Positions 1 through 7,249 of a stretch of 33,573 nucleotides of DNA are shown one piece after another. Position numbers and translations under genes: made by a program. The DNA is from an uncultured Oscillospiraceae bacterium (GTDB lineage Bacteria; Bacillota; Clostridia; Oscillospirales; Acutalibacteraceae): assembly GCA_900549155.1 (NCBI GenBank), contig URNF01000008.1, positions 1 to 33,573 of the forward strand, given 5' to 3'. A model generated the notes under the pieces. The model worked only from the letters and a program-made list of their open reading frames with translations, was not told the origin of the DNA and ran no database searches. Each line of letters begins with the position of its first letter. The stretch's first letter is position 1.

Positions 1-1
1 G

Positions 2-529
2 GCGGGCGACGTGTCGGCATATATCCCGACGAACGTCATTTCCATCACCGACGGACAGATCTTTTTGGAGACCGAGCTGTTCCATGAGGGCATCATGCCC
101 GCCATCAACCCCGGCATCTCGGTGAGCCGTGTCGGCGGCTCGGCGCAGAAGAAGTCCATGAAAAAGGTCGCGGGCGAGCTCAAACTCCTCTATTCGCAAT
201 ATCGCGAGCTGCAGGCGTTTGCCCAGTTCGGCAGCGACCTCGACGCGGACACCAAGGCGCGTCTTGCGCTCGGCGAGCGCATCGTCGAGGTGCTGAAGCA
301 AGGGCGCAACAGCCCCGTCACCGTCGGCTGCCAGGTCGCGATCATTTTCGCGGTCACAAAGGGCTATCTCGACAATGTGCCGGTTGCGAAGGTCAAGGAC
401 TATGAGGCGTGGCTGTATGATCGGCTGCTGCATGTCGAGACCGCGCTGCATGACCGTCTCGACGCGGGCTTCTTTGAGGACGAGGACAAAAAGGCGCTCT
501 CGGCGCTGCTGACACAGTGGCAGGGGTGA
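2..529 (+). CDS. atpA: F1F0 ATP synthase subunit alpha (C-terminal part)
   Basis: This is the 3' end of the alpha subunit of the F1 sector, which forms the non-catalytic nucleotide sites of the alpha3beta3 ring on the cytoplasmic face of the membrane. The frame is open from the window edge: the codons before the first in-frame GTG (11) read AGD and continue into VSAYIPTNVISITDGQIF, the strongly conserved alpha-subunit segment, so the gene starts outside the window and GTG 11 is not a start. What remains is about 175 residues: the end of the nucleotide-binding domain and the C-terminal helical domain, including PGISVSRVGGSAQ. It stops 6 bases before atpG, in the standard alpha-gamma-beta-epsilon order. 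Identification is secure; only the N-terminal two thirds is missing from view. Confidence 0.97.
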   Translation, partial: AGDVSAYIPTNVISITDGQIFLETELFHEGIMPAINPGISVSRVGGSAQKKSMKKVAGELKLLYSQYRELQAFAQFGSDLDADTKARLALGERIVEVLKQGRNSPVTVGCQVAIIFAVTKGYLDNVPVAKVKDYEAWLYDRLLHVETALHDRLDAGFFEDEDKKALSALLTQWQG

Positions 530-535
530 GGGTAA

Positions 536-1327
536 ATGGGAGCGGATATTAAAGCGCTGCGCACCCGCATCAAAAGCGTTTCGTCCACCCTGCACCTGAC
601 AAAGGCGATGGGGCTGGTGGCATCGTCCAAGATCCGCCGTGCAAACGAGCATATGCTGAAAAGCCGGCAGTATGCGGCGGCGGTGGAAGAAACCGTGCGG
701 CTGCTTGCCGCCTGCGGCGAGTGCAGAAAAAGCCCCTATATGCGACAAGGCGGCGACAAAACGATGCTCGTCGTCATCGCGGGCGACCGCGGACTGGCGG
801 GTGGCTATAACGCCAACGTTTTCCGCCTTTTGCGGGAATATCCCGATGCCGCCGTCACCGCGATCGGCAAACGCGCGTGCGACCGCGCAGGCGAGGACTT
901 TGTCTCCTCGGAGAATTTTTCCTATGCGGATGCGCTCCAAACGGCGAAAACGCTTTGCGCAAAATTCGCGGCGGGGGAGTTCGATCGGCTCGGTATTCTC
1001 TGTACCCGCTATGTCTCCATGATGAGCCAAACGGCAGAGGTCAGGTGGATCCTGCCGCTTGCCGCAGAGGACAAAGGGGACACGGGCGTCATTTTCGAGC
1101 CGGACGCGGCGACCATTCTCGACGCGGCAGTGCCGACCTTTGTGGCGGGCAAGCTGTTTGCCGCCGTGAGGGAGAGCTTTGCCAGCGAGGTGGCGGCAAG
1201 GCGGGTGGCGATGGATGCCGCCGGCAAGAATGCGCAGACCATGATTGACAATCTGCAGCTGGAATATAACCGTGCGCGACAAAGCACGATCACACAGGAG
1301 ATCACGGAAATCGTGGCAGGCTCCTGA
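536..1327 (+). CDS. atpG: F1F0 ATP synthase subunit gamma
   Basis: Gamma is the central rotor shaft of F1, turning inside the alpha3beta3 ring to couple ion flow to ATP synthesis. The 263-residue product begins MGADIKALRTRIKSVSSTLH and ends with the conserved helix NLQLEYNRARQSTITQEITE, so both ends of the long antiparallel coiled coil are present; the middle carries the Rossmann-like GDRGLAGGYN segment. It is about 20 residues shorter than the usual 285-290, the loss being in the middle rather than at the coiled-coil ends. The ribosome binding site GAGGG overlaps the atpA stop codon, which points to translational coupling inside one operon. Confidence 0.97.
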   Translation: MGADIKALRTRIKSVSSTLHLTKAMGLVASSKIRRANEHMLKSRQYAAAVEETVRLLAACGECRKSPYMRQGGDKTMLVVIAGDRGLAGGYNANVFRLLREYPDAAVTAIGKRACDRAGEDFVSSENFSYADALQTAKTLCAKFAAGEFDRLGILCTRYVSMMSQTAEVRWILPLAAEDKGDTGVIFEPDAATILDAAVPTFVAGKLFAAVRESFASEVAARRVAMDAAGKNAQTMIDNLQLEYNRARQSTITQEITEIVAGS

Positions 1328-1354
1328 GGTTCTCAAAAAAAGGAGGAACGACCA

Positions 1355-2755
1355 ATGGCGGAAAAAGCAAACGGCCGCGTGGTACAGGTCATGGGGCCTG
1401 TTGTCGACGTGCGGTTTGAAAACGGCAAGCTGCCGTCGCTGAATAACGCCCTGACCATGCCGGTCGGCGAACGCACCCTGACGGTGGAGGTGGCGCAGCA
1501 CATCGGTGACAACACCGCGCGCTGCATCGCGATGGACTCCACCGACGGTCTGACGCGCGACACCGCCGTCACCGATACGGGCTATCCCATCCGCGTGCCG
1601 GTGGGCAAGGAAACGCTCGGCAGAATTTTCAACGTGCTGGGCGACCCCGTGGACAACGAGCCTGCGCCGGAAAATGCCGAGCGGCGGGACATCCACAGAC
1701 CGGCGCCTGCATTTGACGAGCTGTCCACCTCGACCGAGATCCTGGAGACGGGCATCAAGGTCATCGACCTGCTTTGCCCCTATTCGAAAGGCGGCAAGAT
1801 CGGTCTGTTCGGCGGTGCGGGCGTCGGCAAAACGGTGCTCATCATGGAGCTTATCAACAACATCGCCAAGCAGCACGGCGGACTTTCCGTGTTCACCGGC
1901 GTCGGCGAGCGCACCCGTGAGGGCAACGATCTGTATAACGAAATGAAAGAATCGGGCGTTTTGTCCAAGACGGCACTGGTCTATGGGCAGATGAACGAGC
2001 CGCCCGGCGCGCGTATGCGTGTGGCGCTGTCGGGTCTGACGATGGCGGAATATTTCCGCGACGACGAGGGGCAGGACGTGCTGCTGTTCATCGACAACAT
2101 CTTCCGTTTCACCCAGGCGGGCAGTGAGGTGTCGGCGCTGCTCGGCCGTATGCCGTCCGCCGTCGGCTATCAGCCGACGCTGGCAAACGAAATGGGCGCC
2201 CTGCAGGAGCGCATTACCTCGACAAAGAAAGGCTCGATCACCTCGGTGCAGGCGGTGTATGTCCCTGCGGACGACCTGACCGACCCCGCCCCGGCGACCA
2301 CGTTTGCGCATCTGGACGCAACAACGGTGCTGTCCCGTGCGATCTCGTCGCAGGGCATCTATCCCGCGGTCGATCCGCTGGAATCGACAAGCCGCATCCT
2401 CTCGCCCGAAATTCTCGGCGAGGAGCACTATGCGGTGGCGCGTGAGGTGCAGCGTATCCTGCAGCGGTATAAGGAGCTGATGGACATTATCGCCATCATG
2501 GGCATGGACGAGCTGTCCGACGACGACAAGCTGCTGGTGCAGCGCGCGAGAAAAATTCAGCGCTTTTTGTCCCAGCCGTTCGACGTGTCCGAAAAGTTCA
2601 CCGGCATCCCCGGCACGTATGTGCCGCTTGCCGAGACGGTTCGCGGCTTCAAGGAGATCATCGAGGGCAAGCATGACGACCTGCCCGAATCCGCTTTCCT
2701 GTTCGTCGGCACGATCGACGAGGCGGTGAAAAAGGCAAAGGGTGAGACGGCATGA
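1355..2755 (+). CDS. atpD: F1F0 ATP synthase subunit beta
   Basis: Beta carries the catalytic nucleotide sites of F1. The 466-residue protein has the complete family layout: N-terminal beta barrel (about 1-80), nucleotide-binding domain with P-loop GGAGVGKT at 153-160, the catalytic GERTREGNDLY segment, Walker B LLFIDNIFRF, the ATP synthase signature region PAVDPLESTSR, and the C-terminal DELSDDDKLLVQRARKIQRF that contains the DELSEED-equivalent helix. A strong AAGGAGGA site lies 7-8 bases before the ATG. The length is normal. Its stop overlaps the atpC start by 4 bases (ATGA). Confidence 0.98.
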   Translation: MAEKANGRVVQVMGPVVDVRFENGKLPSLNNALTMPVGERTLTVEVAQHIGDNTARCIAMDSTDGLTRDTAVTDTGYPIRVPVGKETLGRIFNVLGDPVDNEPAPENAERRDIHRPAPAFDELSTSTEILETGIKVIDLLCPYSKGGKIGLFGGAGVGKTVLIMELINNIAKQHGGLSVFTGVGERTREGNDLYNEMKESGVLSKTALVYGQMNEPPGARMRVALSGLTMAEYFRDDEGQDVLLFIDNIFRFTQAGSEVSALLGRMPSAVGYQPTLANEMGALQERITSTKKGSITSVQAVYVPADDLTDPAPATTFAHLDATTVLSRAISSQGIYPAVDPLESTSRILSPEILGEEHYAVAREVQRILQRYKELMDIIAIMGMDELSDDDKLLVQRARKIQRFLSQPFDVSEKFTGIPGTYVPLAETVRGFKEIIEGKHDDLPESAFLFVGTIDEAVKKAKGETA

Positions 2756-3015
2756 ACAGCTTTCATCTGACCGTTTCGTCGCCCGACGGCGACCTTTTCG
2801 GCGGGGATGCCACGTTTTTGTCCCTGCGCGGGGTCGAGGGCGATCTGGCGATCATGGCGGGGCATATCCCGTTTGTGACCGCCGTTGCCGACGGCGATTG
2901 CACGATCGAACTGCCCGACGGCACGGTGCGCGGCGCGCACCTGTCCGACGGTCTGCTCACCGTCGCCGCCAAAGGCGTGACGCTGCTCTCCGGCAGCTTC
3001 AAATTTGATGAATAA
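2752..3015 (+). CDS. atpC: F1F0 ATP synthase subunit epsilon, lacking the C-terminal helical domain
   Basis: Epsilon links the rotor shaft to the c-ring and, in many bacteria, inhibits ATP hydrolysis through a C-terminal pair of helices. The 87-residue product contains the N-terminal beta-sandwich only: FHLTVSSPDGDLFGGDATFL, then the GVEGDLAIMAGHIPFVTAV motif, ending just after the last beta strand (LLSGSFKFDE). The usual length is about 130-140 residues, so the helix-turn-helix inhibitory domain is absent. The stop is followed within 6 bases by a clean terminator, so this looks like the natural gene end rather than a frameshift: no continuing helical coding is visible downstream. It overlaps atpD by 4 bases and is the last gene of the operon. 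Confidence 0.95.
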   Translation: MNSFHLTVSSPDGDLFGGDATFLSLRGVEGDLAIMAGHIPFVTAVADGDCTIELPDGTVRGAHLSDGLLTVAAKGVTLLSGSFKFDE

Positions 3016-3020
3016 CCGAA

Positions 3021-3048
3021 AAAGCCGCACGCAATGTGCGGCTTTTTT
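3021..3048 (+). terminator. Rho-independent terminator of the atp operon
   Basis: A perfect 7-bp stem GCCGCAC/GTGCGGC (3024-3030 with 3036-3042) with loop GCAAT is preceded by A residues and followed by TTTTTT. It begins 6 bases after the atpC stop. Confidence 0.93.
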
Positions 3049-3087
3049 GAGACGGAGAAATTTGGTATGGGACGGAAACCTTGTTAA

Positions 3088-3321
3088 ATGATAAATAGCG
3101 GCAGACACCACACAATTCGCGTGTTTTTTGTGCGCAGCGCAAAAACGCGGGCACGGTGTTTGCCCGCGCGCGAATTGATGCAGGAAGTGCTTTGCACTTC
3201 CTGCCACAGTCATGTGCTGGTGCTCATCCGCGAGAACATCCGCGCGTTCGAGGCGCAAAACGGCAGCATCACCGGCGATCTTCCGCCCGCCGACAATGTG
3301 AAGCCGACGGCGAAAGCATAA
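3088..3321 (+). pseudogene. Possible gene remnant of unknown function
   Basis: The plus-strand frame from ATG 3088 is open for 77 codons. Its first half is read through palindromic DNA and looks non-coding. Its second half (from about 3209, starting HVLVLIRENIRAFEAQNG and ending in DNVKPTAKA) has the GC-rich third positions and acidic/basic balance of the real genes around it. No ribosome binding site precedes ATG 3088, and I do not recognise the protein. A strong terminator at 3402-3433, on the same strand and distinct from the atp terminator, suggests that a transcript once ran or still runs across this stretch. The simplest reading is the 3' end of a small gene whose 5' part was replaced by palindromic elements. 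It could also be chance open sequence. Confidence 0.3.
3114..3204. repeat. Cluster of nested palindromes
   Basis: AATTCGCG at 3114-3121 is mirrored by CGCGAATT at 3169-3176. Inside this pair sits CGCGGGCA/TGCCCGCG (3146-3153 with 3161-3168, loop of 7) and a weaker stem around TGCGCAGCGCA, so the RNA or single strand could fold as a branched structure. Immediately downstream is a perfect 11-bp stem GCAGGAAGTGC/GCACTTCCTGC (3180-3190 with 3194-3204, loop TTT), with no T run after it, so it is not a normal terminator. The gene-free interval 3016-3526 holds this cluster, the possible remnant at 3088-3321, a terminator and the parA promoter; I see no intact gene in it. Confidence 0.6.
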
Positions 3322-3401
3322 CACCGAAGATGCGGGACGACATTTGCCCATAGTGATTTACATCTCCCGCCGATAGGGGGCACTGTCAGTTTGTTGCACA
3401 C

Positions 3402-3433
3402 GAAAACGGCGCTTTTGCGCCGTTTTCTTTTTT
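3402..3433 (+). terminator. Rho-independent terminator upstream of parA
   Basis: A perfect 11-bp stem GAAAACGGCGC/GCGCCGTTTTC (3402-3412 with 3417-3427) with loop TTTT is followed by six T. The T run is on the plus strand only. It ends 13 bases before the parA -35 box and insulates parAB from upstream transcription. Confidence 0.85.
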
Positions 3434-3446
3434 CTGCAAAAAAGGC

Positions 3447-3475
3447 TTTTCAGCGGTGGAAAAGTGTGCTATACT
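3447..3475 (+). promoter_or_regulatory. Promoter of parA-parB
   Basis: -35 TTTTCA (3447-3452) and -10 TATACT (3470-3475) are separated by 17 bases. Transcription would start near 3482, about 45 bases before the chosen parA ATG, which excludes the longer open frame that begins at 3464. Confidence 0.7.
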
Positions 3476-3526
3476 GGATACTATATAGTAGCTTTTTATG
3501 CCCACGGCGGGCAAAGGGGGAGAAAC

Positions 3527-4288
3527 ATGGCAAAGATCATCGCGGTGGTCAATCAAAAAGGCGGCGTCGGCAAGACCACGACATCGGTCAACCTGTCGGC
3601 GTCTCTGGGGGCTGCCGGAAAACGGGTGCTGCTTGTGGACATTGATCCGCAGGGCAACGCTACGAGCGGCGTCGGCATCGACAAGCGCGCCGTTGCCGCT
3701 TCCACCTATGAGCTGCTTTCGGGCGGGGCAAAGCCCGCCGACGTGGTGGTGCGCACCAAATTTGCGGGGCTTTCCGTTTTGCCGTCCAGCATCCAGCTGG
3801 CGGGCGCGGAGATCGAGCTTGTGGAAATGACACGGCGCGAAAACCGTCTGAAGGCGGCGCTGGCGGCGCTGCGCGACGACTATGATTTCATTCTCATTGA
3901 CTGTCCGCCGTCGCTGGGGCTTTTGACGCTCAACGGCCTTTGCGCCGCCGACACGTTTTTGGTGCCGATCCAGTGCGAATATTATGCGCTCGAAGGGTTG
4001 TCCCAGCTGATGGGCACGGTGCGGCAGATCAAGCGGCTGTATAATCCCCAGCTGGACATCGAGGGCGTTTTGCTCACCATGTTTGACGGGCGGCTCAATC
4101 TCACCCAGCAGGTGCTGCGGGAAGTGAAACGCTTTTTCCCGCGCAAGGTGTTTTCGACGGTCATTCCGCGTTCGGTGCGTCTTTCGGAGGCGCCGAGCTT
4201 CGGACAGCCGATCGGCTATTATGATCGCGGCGGCAAGGGCGCAGCGGCGTATGATGCGCTGGCTGCCGAGCTGATCGCCGCGCAGTGA
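3527..4288 (+). CDS. parA: ParA/Soj family chromosome partitioning ATPase
   Basis: This is a Walker-type ATPase that binds DNA non-specifically and acts with ParB in segregating the origin region. The 253-residue protein starts MAKIIAVVNQKGGVGKTTTS, with the deviant Walker A KGGVGKTT at 11-18 (signature lysine K11), LLVDIDPQGNATSG containing the Walker A' aspartate near 38-40, and Walker B ILIDCPPSLGLLTLNGL. The open frame extends upstream to 3464, but ATG 3527 has a good AAGGGGGA site 5-6 bases before it and matches the family start. It precedes parB by 12 bases in one operon. The pairing and the neighbouring atp operon and serS are typical of the origin-proximal region in Firmicutes. Confidence 0.96.
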   Translation: MAKIIAVVNQKGGVGKTTTSVNLSASLGAAGKRVLLVDIDPQGNATSGVGIDKRAVAASTYELLSGGAKPADVVVRTKFAGLSVLPSSIQLAGAEIELVEMTRRENRLKAALAALRDDYDFILIDCPPSLGLLTLNGLCAADTFLVPIQCEYYALEGLSQLMGTVRQIKRLYNPQLDIEGVLLTMFDGRLNLTQQVLREVKRFFPRKVFSTVIPRSVRLSEAPSFGQPIGYYDRGGKGAAAYDALAAELIAAQ

Positions 4289-4300
4289 GGGGGATGGGAT

Positions 4301-5149
4301 ATGGCACAGAAAAAAGGCGGTCTCGGCAAGGGACTGGAGCTTTTGTTTGCGGAAAACGCGCTTGAGGATGCCGGCAAGGCGGTGACGCTGCCGATCGGCG
4401 AGATCGAGCCGAACCGCGACCAGCCGCGCAAGGCGTTTGACGACGCGGCGCTTGCCGAATTGTCCGCGTCCATCGCGCAGCACGGCGTTTTGCAGCCGCT
4501 TTTGGTGCGGCCGATGTCGGGCGGCGGGTATCAGATCGTCGCCGGTGAGCGGCGGTATCGCGCGTCCCGCATGGCGGGACTGACCGAGCTGCCCGCCGTT
4601 ATCCGCGAGCTGTCGGACAAAGAGGCGGCGCAGCTGGCGCTCATCGAAAACCTGCAGCGCGAGGACCTCAATCCGATGGAAGAGGCGCTCGGCTATCAGA
4701 AGCTGATGGAAAGCTATGGACTGACGCAGGAGGAAACGGCGCACATCGTCAACAAATCCCGCCCCGCCGTGGCAAACGCGCTGCGGCTTTTGAACCTGCC
4801 CGCAGAGGTGACCGCCATGGTCGCCGAGGGCACGCTCAGCGCGGGACATGCGCGCGCCATTCTGGCGTTTGCGCCCGAGATGCAGGTCGAGACGGCGAAA
4901 AGCGCCGTCAAAAGCGGTGCGTCGGTCAGAGAGCTGGAACGGCAGGCGCGTGCGGCGCAGCGGGAGAAAAAGACCCCGCGCGCGACCGCGTTTCGGCGGG
5001 ACAGCTTTTATGACGAGGTGGAGCTGGCGCTTTCCGAGGCGCTTTCCCGCAAGGTGCGGGTGACGGTCGGAGAGAAAAGCGGCACGCTGGCGCTGGAATT
5101 TTATGACCGTGAGGATTTGCAGGAGCTGGCAAACCGGCTCTCAAAATAA
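4301..5149 (+). CDS. parB: ParB/Spo0J family CTP-dependent DNA-sliding clamp
   Basis: ParB loads at parS sites, closes as a CTP-bound clamp, spreads along DNA and recruits condensin and ParA. In the 282 residues I see a basic start (QKKGGLGKGLELLF), the N-terminal CTP-binding domain with IEPNRDQPRKAFD, the phosphate-binding GERRYRASRMAGL, the ENLQREDLNPMEEALGYQ motif, the helix-turn-helix YGLTQEETAHIVNKSRPAVA, and a C-terminal dimerisation domain from about 230. The length is normal for Spo0J/ParB. A GAGGGGGA site precedes the ATG. I found no parS-like palindrome (TGTTNCACGTGAAACA type) in the window. Confidence 0.96.
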   Translation: MAQKKGGLGKGLELLFAENALEDAGKAVTLPIGEIEPNRDQPRKAFDDAALAELSASIAQHGVLQPLLVRPMSGGGYQIVAGERRYRASRMAGLTELPAVIRELSDKEAAQLALIENLQREDLNPMEEALGYQKLMESYGLTQEETAHIVNKSRPAVANALRLLNLPAEVTAMVAEGTLSAGHARAILAFAPEMQVETAKSAVKSGASVRELERQARAAQREKKTPRATAFRRDSFYDEVELALSEALSRKVRVTVGEKSGTLALEFYDREDLQELANRLSK

Positions 5150-5185
5150 AGACAGATCATTTGGCAATGGAAGGGAAGTTTCTGT

Positions 5186-6466
5186 ATGTTAGACTTAAAA
5201 CGCATCCGCACCGAGACCGACGCTGTCAAAGCGGCGATCAAAAAACGGGAAATGGATCTTGACGCCGTTGTGGACGAAATTTTGTCCCTTGACGAAAAGC
5301 GCCGCGCGCTGCAAAGCGAGGTCGGCGGCATGAAGGCGGAGCAAAACGCCGTCACGAAAAAGATCCCGCAGATCAAAAAAGAGGGCGGCGACGTTGCCGC
5401 CGTGATGGCGGAAATGAAAACGCTGTCTGCCGCGATCAAGGAAAAGGATGCGGCACTGTCCGAAGCGGAAGCGGCGCTGCGCGAGCAGATGCTGCGCCTG
5501 CCCAACCTGCCCGACCCCGATGTGGTCGCGGGCGGCAAGGAGCAGAATGTGCCGCTGTCCTATGACGGCGAGCAGCCGAAGTTCGATTTCCCGGCGAAAA
5601 ATCACGTCGAGCTTTGCGAGAGCCTCGGCATGATCGACTATGAGCGCGGCGCGAAGATCGCGGGCAACGGCTCGTGGCTCTATCGCGGCATGGGCGCGCG
5701 GCTGGAATGGGCGCTGCTCAACTTCTTCATCACGGAGCATCTGAAAGACGGGTATGAACTGATCCTGCCGCCGCATATGTTAAACTACACCTGCGGCTAT
5801 GTCGCCGGACAGTTCCCGAAATTTGCCGACGAGGTCTATTGGATCAAGAACCCGACCTCGAGCGACGAGAAATTCCTGCTGCCGACGGCGGAAACGGCGC
5901 TTGTCAATCTGCACCGCGACGAAATTCTCACTGCCGCCGAGCTGCCGCGCAAGTATATTGCCTACACCCCCTGCTATCGCCGCGAGGCGGGTAGCTACCG
6001 TTCCGAGGAGCGCGGCATGATCCGCGGTCACCAGTTCAACAAGGTGGAAATGGTGCAGTATACCACTGCCGACGGATCGGACGCCGCTTTCGAGGAGCTG
6101 GTCGGCAAGGCACAGCGCCTGGTGCATGAGCTGGGACTGCACTACCGTCTCAGCAAGCTGGCGGCGGGCGACTGCTCGTTCTCCATGGCGCGCACCTATG
6201 ACATCGAGGTGTGGATCCCGTCCATGGGCATCTATAAGGAAGTCAGCTCCGCGTCCAATGCGCGCGACTATCAGGCGCGCCGCGGCAACGTGAAATACCG
6301 CGATGAAAACGGCAAGCTGCAGTTTGCGCACACGCTCAACGCGTCGGGTCTTGCGACCAGCCGCGTGATGCCCGCCATCGTCGAGCAGTATCAGAATGCC
6401 GACGGCTCGGTCACCGTGCCGGAGGTGCTGCGTCCGTTCATGGGCGTGGATGTTATTCGTCCGTAA
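5186..6466 (+). CDS. serS: Seryl-tRNA synthetase
   Basis: This class II synthetase charges tRNA-Ser (and tRNA-Sec where present) with serine. The 426 residues show the N-terminal antiparallel coiled coil that grips the long variable arm (about 1-110), then the catalytic domain with motif 2 CYRREAGSYRSEERGMIRGH followed by QFNKVEMV, and motif 3 with NARDYQARRGNVKYR. The active-site serine-binding TAE (LPTAETALVNLH) is present. The length is normal. GGAAGGGA lies 8 bases before the ATG. It follows parB after 36 bases with no terminator between, so it may share the parAB transcript. Confidence 0.97.
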   Translation: MLDLKRIRTETDAVKAAIKKREMDLDAVVDEILSLDEKRRALQSEVGGMKAEQNAVTKKIPQIKKEGGDVAAVMAEMKTLSAAIKEKDAALSEAEAALREQMLRLPNLPDPDVVAGGKEQNVPLSYDGEQPKFDFPAKNHVELCESLGMIDYERGAKIAGNGSWLYRGMGARLEWALLNFFITEHLKDGYELILPPHMLNYTCGYVAGQFPKFADEVYWIKNPTSSDEKFLLPTAETALVNLHRDEILTAAELPRKYIAYTPCYRREAGSYRSEERGMIRGHQFNKVEMVQYTTADGSDAAFEELVGKAQRLVHELGLHYRLSKLAAGDCSFSMARTYDIEVWIPSMGIYKEVSSASNARDYQARRGNVKYRDENGKLQFAHTLNASGLATSRVMPAIVEQYQNADGSVTVPEVLRPFMGVDVIRP

Positions 6467-6484
6467 GTATATAATAAGGATAGA

Positions 6485-7249
6485 ATGATGGAAAAACGAT
6501 ACAGCATGACAGCGGCAGTGCCGACCTATGCCGTCGATCCGACGGCGACACTGCGCCCGTCGGCGCTTTTGCGGTGGCAGCAGGAGATCGGCGAGCAGCA
6601 GTTCACCGCGCTCGGGCTTTCCTGCCGTGAGCTTTTTGAGCGGTCGCTGGCGTTTGTGGTGACAAGACTGCGGGTGCGGTTTCACCGTCTGCCGACGGTG
6701 GGGGAGCGGGTGACGCTCACCACCTGGCACCGCGAGACGCGCGGGGTGCAGATGTTCCGCTGCTATACGCTGTGCGACGCAAACGGCGCGCCGCTCACCG
6801 AGGGCGTGACCGCGTTTGCGCTGGTGGATGCAAAAACGCATCATCTCTTGCGCCCGTCGGCGCTTGAAGCGGATGTGCCGACCGACCCGACGAAAAACGG
6901 CTGCCCCGACCCGAAAAAGGAGACCCCGCCGCCGCTCATCGAGATCGCCGCGCTCAAGCCGCGCTACAGCGAACTGGATCAGAACGGGCACGTCAACAAC
7001 ACCTGCTATGCGGATTATATCTGCGACAACATCCCGAGCGGCATGGACAGAAAGCGGCTTTCGGAGCTTGCGATCTGCTTTGAGCGCGAGGTGCGGTTTG
7101 CGGATCGGCTCACCCTTTCCGCCGCCGAGGAGCGGTGCGAAACGGAAAACGGCACCGGCGGTATGGTGTGGATGACCGGAGAACACAACCGCGGCACGGC
7201 ATTTGTCGGCAGACTGTGCTTTGAGGATGACTATGTGCGGCACTTCTGA
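6485..7249 (+). CDS. Acyl-ACP thioesterase (FatA/FatB-type double hotdog)
   Basis: It hydrolyses acyl-ACP to free fatty acid and ACP, which in Gram-positive anaerobes supplies fatty acids that are re-activated for phospholipid synthesis. The 254-residue protein has the N-terminal hotdog (about 1-140), starting with YAVDPTATLRPSALLRWQQE, which is characteristic of bacterial members, and a second hotdog with YSELDQNGHVNNTCYADY, where D165, N167 and H169 lie at the catalytic positions of the plant and bacterial enzymes. AAGGA lies 5-6 bases before the first of two consecutive ATG codons. The gene that follows starts inside its last codons. The chain-length preference cannot be read from the sequence. 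Confidence 0.9.
   Translation: MMEKRYSMTAAVPTYAVDPTATLRPSALLRWQQEIGEQQFTALGLSCRELFERSLAFVVTRLRVRFHRLPTVGERVTLTTWHRETRGVQMFRCYTLCDANGAPLTEGVTAFALVDAKTHHLLRPSALEADVPTDPTKNGCPDPKKETPPPLIEIAALKPRYSELDQNGHVNNTCYADYICDNIPSGMDRKRLSELAICFEREVRFADRLTLSAAEERCETENGTGGMVWMTGEHNRGTAFVGRLCFEDDYVRHF

Noticed and set aside
3464..3526. Longer N-terminus for ParA from ATG 3464
   Set aside because: It would lie upstream of and across the predicted promoter, lacks a ribosome binding site and is absent from the family; ATG 3527 is better.
3016..3526. Possible replication origin or parS site near parAB
   Set aside because: I found no DnaA-box cluster and no TGTTNCACGTGAAACA-like palindrome here or elsewhere in the window.
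3386..4849. A 487-codon minus-strand open frame opposite parA and parB
   Set aside because: It is antisense to two clearly recognised genes, is rich in His/Arg/Gln as expected from the complement of GC-rich coding DNA, and has no family features.
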